From assembly GCA_024636105.1 (NCBI GenBank), contig JAGXHO010000171.1:1-9207 (forward strand): DNA of 9,207 bases, written 5' to 3'. Both the position numbers and the translations under genes were made by a program. Origin of the DNA: Trueperaceae bacterium (GTDB taxonomy: Bacteria > Deinococcota > Deinococci > Deinococcales > Trueperaceae). The notes under the pieces were generated by a model that worked only from the letters and a program-made list of their open reading frames with translations, did not search any database and was not told the origin of the DNA. The first letter of the stretch is position 1. Each line of letters begins with the position of its first letter. Of the stretch, positions 6,168 to 9,207 are shown piece by piece.

Positions 6168-6884
6168 ATGACCGTCGCCGTCCGAACCCATCCGCTCGCC
6201 GTCCTGGCGGTCCTCGCGCTCGCGGTCGCGACCGCAGCCTGCGTCCCGGTCGCCGACCCGGGCCGCGTCGAGATCCAGCAGTTCTCCGGGACGCCCTCGT
6301 ACTTCCCGCAAGAGACCGGCCTCCGGTGGTCGTACCTCCCCGACGGAGCCCGGCTCGACGAGCCGCGCTACCTCGTGACGGTCGAGGGCCCGACCGTGCT
6401 CGACGGCGACGTGTGGGTGCTGTTCCGCCTGGTCGGTGGGGGGCAGGACGCGGGGTTCTACCGCCAGTTCCGCAACGACGGCGTCTACCTGCGGCGCCAA
6501 ACGCGGCCGGGCGGTTCCTTCACCTTCGACCCGCCGATCCGCGAGCTGCCCGGGCAGGGCGAGCTGCGGGTGGGCGCGATCTGGTCGGGTTCGACCATGG
6601 TGGAGGGCGTATTCCCGGAAGCGAGTCGCCCCGAGGGGCGGCGGTTCACCCAGGCCGTCGACTACGTCTACACCGTGGTCGACCAGCGAACGGTCACCGT
6701 CGGAGAGCGCACGTACGAGGTCTTCGTCATCGACTTCACGAGCCGTTCGTTCGACGAGGACGGCGCCGTCGCCGATGAGCTGACCCAGACCCTCTGGTTC
6801 GGGCCGAACGTCGGCTCGGTGCGGCACGAGAACGGTTGGTTCTTGATCGAGACGAACTTCGAGGCGGGCGTCGTCGCACCGTGA
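6168..6884 (+). CDS. Putative secreted lipoprotein, unknown function
   Basis: I do not recognise a family for this 238-residue protein. It begins with a short basic stretch (MTVAVRTHP) and a hydrophobic segment LAVLAVLALAVATAA (10-24) followed by C25, a lipobox-like end (T-A-A-C, with a weak -3 residue), so a lipid-anchored extracytoplasmic protein is likely. The rest has no further membrane segment and is rich in alternating hydrophobic/polar stretches suggesting beta strands: YFPQETGLRWSYL, VWVLFRLVGG, FYRQFRNDGVYLRRQ, VDYVYTVVDQRTVTVGERTY, FVIDFTSRSF, and TLWFGPNVGSVRHENGWFLI near the end. The F-x-G/T-G-x-x-W-x-Y start followed by a W-F-x-x-x-V-G-x-V-R/K finish resembles small uncharacterised lipoproteins of Deinococcota (recollection only). 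The ATG at 6159 would add three residues (MRA); 6168 is preferred because it sits 7 nt after a -10-like element. It appears to be a single-gene transcript between the SIS-like gene and dxs. Confidence 0.8.
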   Translation: MTVAVRTHPLAVLAVLALAVATAACVPVADPGRVEIQQFSGTPSYFPQETGLRWSYLPDGARLDEPRYLVTVEGPTVLDGDVWVLFRLVGGGQDAGFYRQFRNDGVYLRRQTRPGGSFTFDPPIRELPGQGELRVGAIWSGSTMVEGVFPEASRPEGRRFTQAVDYVYTVVDQRTVTVGERTYEVFVIDFTSRSFDEDGAVADELTQTLWFGPNVGSVRHENGWFLIETNFEAGVVAP

Positions 6885-6929
6885 GGGAGAGCGGCGCGAC
6901 CCGGCACACGGTTCGCGCACCCGCCAGGC

Positions 6930-6937
6930 GGTAGCCT
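6930..6937 (+). promoter_or_regulatory. Extended -10-like element GGTAGCCT ahead of dxs
   Basis: TAGCCT (6932-6937) with preceding GG lies in the 82-bp gap between the lipoprotein gene and dxs. A start 7-8 nt downstream would give a leader of roughly 22 nt carrying the dxs Shine-Dalgarno. No -35 consensus is seen 17-18 bp upstream, and no terminator hairpin for the lipoprotein gene is evident in the gap. Confidence 0.5.
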
Positions 6938-6957
6938 AGTTTTCGGTTGCCGTTCCC

Positions 6958-6963
6958 GGAGGT
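6958..6963 (+). promoter_or_regulatory. Ribosome binding site GGAGGT of dxs
   Basis: GGAGGT lies 3 nt before the ATG at 6967, close but workable. It supports the dxs start used here. Confidence 0.8.
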
Positions 6964-6966
6964 CGC

Positions 6967-8853
6967 ATGGGCCTGCTCGACCACATCCATACCTCGGCCG
7001 ACGTCGGCCGGCTGCGGCGCGACGAGCTGCCGCGACTGGCGGCGGAGTTGCGCGCCGAGATCATCGACGTCTGCGCCGTCACCGGTGGGCACCTCGCTTC
7101 GAGCCTCGGTGCGGTCGAGTTGACGGTCGCCCTGCACCACGTGCACGACAGCGCCCGCGACCGGATCGTGTGGGACGTCGGCCATCAGACCTACGGACAC
7201 AAGATCCTCACCGGCCGACGCGAACGCATGCGCTCCATCCGAACGAGCGGTGGGCTCGCGGGCTTCACGACCAGCAGCGAATCGCCCGACGACGCCCTCA
7301 CCGTGGGGCACGCCAGCACGAGCCTCGCGGCGGCGCTGGGGATGGCCCTCGCGCGCGACGCACGCAGCGCTCCGTACGACGTGGTCGCCGTGATCGGCGA
7401 CGGAGCCCTCACGGGTGGCATGGCGCTGGCCGCGCTCAACCAGATCGGGCACCAGGCGAGGCGCATGACGATCGTGCTCAACGACAACGAGATGTCGATC
7501 AGCGAGAACGTCGGGGCGCTGAACGCGACGATGCGCCGACTGCAGGTGCAGCCCTGGTTCCAGCGCGCCGAGTCCCGCGGCAAGGCCGCGCTGGAGGACC
7601 TCTGGGCCCCACTGGCCGAGTTCGGCAGCCGGGCGAAGAAGGCCGCCCGGCGCTTCTTCGATCCGGCGTCGAACAACCCGTTCCACGCGATGGGGTTGCG
7701 CTACGTGGGGCCGATCGACGGGCACGACGTCGAGCAGCTCGCCTTCTACCTGGCGAAGATCCGCGAGCTGGAGGGGCCGACCATGCTCCACGTGCTCACC
7801 CGCAAAGGGAAGGGGTACGGCGTCGCCGAGGCGGACCCGATCGCGTGGCACGGAGCGGGGAAGTACGACCCGATCAACCCGGTGAGCGCCGGGAAGGGGT
7901 ACCAGTGGTCGGACGCCTTCGGCGACGCTGCCGTCGACCTGGCGAAGCACGACGACCGCGTCTGGGTGATCACCCCCGCCATGCGTGAGGGCTCGGGATT
8001 GGTGCGGTACTCGCGCGAGATGCCGCGCCGCTACCTCGACGTCGGGATCGCCGAGGACGTGGCGGTCACCACCGCTGCCGGGCTGGCGCTGCGTGGTGAG
8101 AAGCCGATCGTGGCGATCTACAGCACCTTCCTCCAGCGCGGGTACGACCAGGTGATCCACGACGTCGCGCTCGAGGGTCTCGACGTGGTCTTCGCGATCG
8201 ACCGCGCAGGGCTCGTCGGCGCCGACGGGATGACGCACCAGGGCGTGTACGACCTCGCGTACCTGCGTCCGGTGCCGGGGTTGCAGATCGCCACGCCGAA
8301 GGATGCGCGCGAGCTTCGCGGCGTGCTGCGCGCGGCGTTGGAGCGTGGCGGTCCGGTCGCCGTCCGCTGGCCGCGCGGCGGCGTCGTGCCCGCGCCGGAC
8401 GCACCGGTCGACGCATGGGACGACGTGCCGTGGGGTACGTGGGAGGTCGTGAAGGGCGGGACGGACGTCGCCGTGTTGGCGTTCGGCGCGACGCTGCCGT
8501 ACGCGCTGACCGCCGCCGGCGACGACCCGCGGGTGGCGGTCGTGAACGCGCGCTTCGTGAAGCCGCTCGACGCGGCCATGCTCGAGCGCTTCGCCGACGC
8601 CGGCACGTCCCTCGTCACCGTCGAGGACCACGTGTTGCACGGCGGGTTCGGCTCGGCCGTCGCCGAGTTCCTCAGCGACCGCGGCGGCGCGCCACGGCTC
8701 GTTCGCTTGGGCATCGACGATCGGCACGTGCCGCACGGCGATCCGGTCGAACAGCACGAAGCGCTCGGCTACGGTCCCGAGGGCATCCGCGCGGCTCTGG
8801 CGCGCCTGGGCTGCGGCCCGGCGGTGCCCGTTGCGGCGGTCGAACGCCGTTGA
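6967..8853 (+). CDS. dxs: 1-deoxy-D-xylulose-5-phosphate synthase
   Basis: DXS condenses pyruvate and glyceraldehyde 3-phosphate with thiamine diphosphate (TPP) to give 1-deoxy-D-xylulose 5-phosphate, the entry point of the MEP isoprenoid pathway and a precursor for thiamine and pyridoxal synthesis. The 628 residues match the family length. Domain I has [13 protein letters not shown] (40-52, H42), [11 protein letters not shown] (69-79, H73), VGHAS (113-117), the TPP motif [15 protein letters not shown] (144-158) and [16 protein letters not shown] (171-186). The pyrimidine-binding domain has [15 protein letters not shown] (358-372) with the catalytic E363, [15 protein letters not shown] (381-395), [16 protein letters not shown] (411-426) and YLRPVPG (432-438). 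The C-terminal domain has [10 protein letters not shown] (526-535) and [14 protein letters not shown] (552-565). The common EQH after IA is EDV here, as I recall from Deinococcus DXS. The stop codon overlaps the -35 box of the tRNA promoter. Residues 1-628 run without a frameshift. Confidence 0.97.
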   Translation: MGLLDHIHTSADVGRLRRDELPRLAAELRAEIIDVCAVTGGHLASSLGAVELTVALHHVHDSARDRIVWDVGHQTYGHKILTGRRERMRSIRTSGGLAGFTTSSESPDDALTVGHASTSLAAALGMALARDARSAPYDVVAVIGDGALTGGMALAALNQIGHQARRMTIVLNDNEMSISENVGALNATMRRLQVQPWFQRAESRGKAALEDLWAPLAEFGSRAKKAARRFFDPASNNPFHAMGLRYVGPIDGHDVEQLAFYLAKIRELEGPTMLHVLTRKGKGYGVAEADPIAWHGAGKYDPINPVSAGKGYQWSDAFGDAAVDLAKHDDRVWVITPAMREGSGLVRYSREMPRRYLDVGIAEDVAVTTAAGLALRGEKPIVAIYSTFLQRGYDQVIHDVALEGLDVVFAIDRAGLVGADGMTHQGVYDLAYLRPVPGLQIATPKDARELRGVLRAALERGGPVAVRWPRGGVVPAPDAPVDAWDDVPWGTWEVVKGGTDVAVLAFGATLPYALTAAGDDPRVAVVNARFVKPLDAAMLERFADAGTSLVTVEDHVLHGGFGSAVAEFLSDRGGAPRLVRLGIDDRHVPHGDPVEQHEALGYGPEGIRAALARLGCGPAVPVAAVERR

Positions 8854-8879
8854 CACCGCGTCGACGGCGCGGGTATCCT
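8850..8879 (+). promoter_or_regulatory. Promoter of the tRNA cluster (TTGACA / 18 bp / TATCCT)
   Basis: A perfect -35 TTGACA (8850-8855), an 18-bp spacer and a -10 TATCCT (8874-8879) preceded by GG form the most complete promoter of the window. Transcription would begin near 8886, giving a leader of about 50 nt before tRNA-Asp. The TGA inside TTGACA is the dxs stop codon. A consensus -35 fits a strong stable-RNA promoter. Confidence 0.8.
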
Positions 8880-8897
8880 TACGTTCGCTCGTTCGCC

Positions 8898-8918
8898 TCC
8901 CGTACACGACGTGCGGGA
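8898..8918 (+). other. Hairpin in the tRNA leader
   Basis: TCCCGTAC (8898-8905) pairs with GTGCGGGA (8911-8918) around the loop ACGAC, 8 bp with one G-U pair. It lies between the predicted transcription start and tRNA-Asp. It may guide 5' processing of the precursor or act as an antitermination/attenuation structure (inference). Confidence 0.45.
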
Positions 8919-8922
8919 CGGG

Positions 8923-8934
8923 GTTCGTGCGAAC
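8923..8934 (+). other. Short inverted repeat just before tRNA-Asp
   Basis: GTTCG (8923-8927) and CGAAC (8930-8934) are inverted around TG, so a 4-bp stem with a GTGC loop can form two bases before the mature 5' end of tRNA-Asp. It may help place RNase P cleavage; it could also be chance. Confidence 0.3.
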
Positions 8935-8936
8935 GC

Positions 8937-9012
8937 GGAGCCGTAGTGTAGCGGTTAGCATATCTGCCTGTCACGCAGAAGGTCGCGGGTTCAAATCCCG
9001 TCGGCTCCGCCA
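8937..9012 (+). tRNA. tRNA-Asp(GTC)
   Basis: A complete cloverleaf can be drawn: acceptor GGAGCCG (8937-8943) with CGGCTCC (9002-9008), D arm from GTGT to GCAT, anticodon stem TCTGC/GCAGA with loop CTGTCAC, and T arm GCGGG-TTCAAAT-CCCGT with one G-U pair. The anticodon GTC is at 8970-8972, reading GAC/GAU. G9009 is the discriminator base, as in other tRNA-Asp, and the CCA end (9010-9012) is encoded. It is the first of three tRNAs and lies about 50 nt after the predicted transcription start. Confidence 0.97.
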
Positions 9013-9015
9013 CGA

Positions 9016-9091
9016 GGCCAAGTAGCTCAGTTGGTAGAGCACACGACTGAAAATCGTGGTGTCGGCAGTTCAAATCTGCCCTTGGCCACCA
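9016..9091 (+). tRNA. tRNA-Phe(GAA)
   Basis: The acceptor GGCCAAG (9016-9022) pairs with CTTGGCC (9081-9087); the D arm is GCTC/GAGC; the anticodon stem CACGA/TCGTG encloses the loop CTGAAAA; the T arm is GGCAG-TTCAAAT-CTGCC. The anticodon GAA is at 9049-9051. The discriminator A and an encoded CCA follow (9088-9091). Only 3 nt separate it from tRNA-Asp, so the two are cut from one precursor. Confidence 0.97.
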
Positions 9092-9102
9092 CCGATCGCG
9101 AA

Positions 9103-9123
9103 GGGCGCCGTCCGTCGGCGCCC
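9103..9123 (+). other. GC-rich hairpin between tRNA-Phe and tRNA-Thr
   Basis: GGGCGCCG (9103-9110) pairs perfectly with CGGCGCCC (9116-9123) around the loop TCCGT. There is no T-run after it, and tRNA-Thr begins 9 nt later. It could be a weak or partial terminator that lowers tRNA-Thr output, or a processing element. No -10/-35 pair for separate tRNA-Thr transcription is evident in the 41-bp spacer. Confidence 0.5.
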
Positions 9124-9132
9124 GAGCGTCGC

Positions 9133-9207
9133 GCCAATGTAGCTCAGCGGTAGAGCAGCCGATTCGTAATCGGCAGGTCGTCGGTTCAAATCCGACCATT
9201 GGCTCCA
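9133..9207 (+). tRNA. tRNA-Thr(CGT)
   Basis: The acceptor GCCAATG (9133-9139) pairs with CATTGGC (9197-9203); the D arm is GCTC/GAGC; the anticodon stem GCCGA/TCGGC holds the loop TTCGTAA with anticodon CGT at 9165-9167, reading the ACG threonine codon. The T arm is GTCGG-TTCAAAT-CCGAC. The discriminator T and an encoded CCA end exactly at the window edge, so the gene is complete and more tRNAs may follow. A CGT anticodon is a dedicated ACG reader, fitting a GC-rich genome that uses ACG often. Confidence 0.96.

Noticed and set aside
5060..6169. A 369-residue minus-strand reading frame across the SIS-like gene.
   Set aside because: It has the composition of antisense GC-rich coding sequence; the + strand gene has family motifs, a sensible start and a promoter-like element.
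6736..8961. A 741-residue minus-strand reading frame covering dxs.
   Set aside because: It is open only because high GC in the third codon position of dxs removes stop codons on the other strand. It has Arg/His/Val-rich sequence without a domain, while dxs is unambiguous.
8879..9199. A 106-residue minus-strand reading frame with segments such as GFEPTTCRL, ADLNCRHHDFQSCALPTEL and PTGFEPATFCV.
   Set aside because: It is the antisense of the three tRNA genes. The GFEPTT/GFEPATF strings are the reverse complement of conserved T-arm (GGTTCAAATCC) sequence, a well-known source of false protein annotations.
1..9207. Possible mobile elements, CRISPR arrays, att sites or integration into the tRNA genes.
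   Set aside because: No direct-repeat array, transposase or integrase motif was seen, and the only close repeats near the tRNAs are the conserved tRNA arms themselves. The region downstream of tRNA-Thr, where an island would insert, is outside the window.

Overview
The window is a very GC-rich bacterial chromosome segment (roughly 70% G+C by eye) with all protein genes on the + strand, tightly packed, and a three-tRNA cluster at the right end. The best lineage guess is Deinococcota, perhaps a Truepera-like member. DXS carries [12 protein letters not shown] where most bacteria have IAEQHAVT, which I recall from Deinococcus DXS. The SIS-type protein resembles, from memory, the glucose-6-phosphate-isomerase-like protein of Thermus. 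Several genes appear to be leaderless behind a TANNNT -10 element, a pattern common in Deinococcus, though also in Actinobacteria. No database search was possible, so the assignment is an inference.

Layout, left to right: (1) the C-terminal end of a UgpC/MalK-type sugar ABC transporter ATPase, closed by a strong GC hairpin; (2) an ABC-F family twin-ATPase ribosome-associated protein; (3) a tightly coupled set made of a fumarylacetoacetate-hydrolase (FAH) family enzyme, purN and purD, with stop/start overlaps of 8 and 4 bp; (4) a divergent SIS/phosphosugar-isomerase-like protein; (5) an unrecognised small lipoprotein; (6) dxs, the first enzyme of the MEP isoprenoid pathway; (7) tRNA-Asp(GTC), tRNA-Phe(GAA) and tRNA-Thr(CGT), the last ending exactly at the window edge.

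The genes are mostly housekeeping. PurN and PurD are two steps of de novo IMP synthesis, DXS feeds isoprenoids, and the ABC-F protein probably acts on stalled ribosomes. There is no mobile element, CRISPR array, phage gene or toxin cluster, and no new multi-gene system that I can support.

The most interesting signal is regulatory. An extended -10-like motif, GGTAnnCT (once GGTAGCAT), sits ahead of all six transcription-unit candidates. In three cases the TAG stop codon of the upstream gene supplies the TA of the -10 box. In three cases the start codon lies exactly 7 nt beyond the -10 with no Shine-Dalgarno, as expected for leaderless mRNA. The two other protein genes with the motif (FAH and dxs) have a longer leader and a good Shine-Dalgarno. 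The tRNA promoter adds a perfect TTGACA whose bases include the dxs stop codon.
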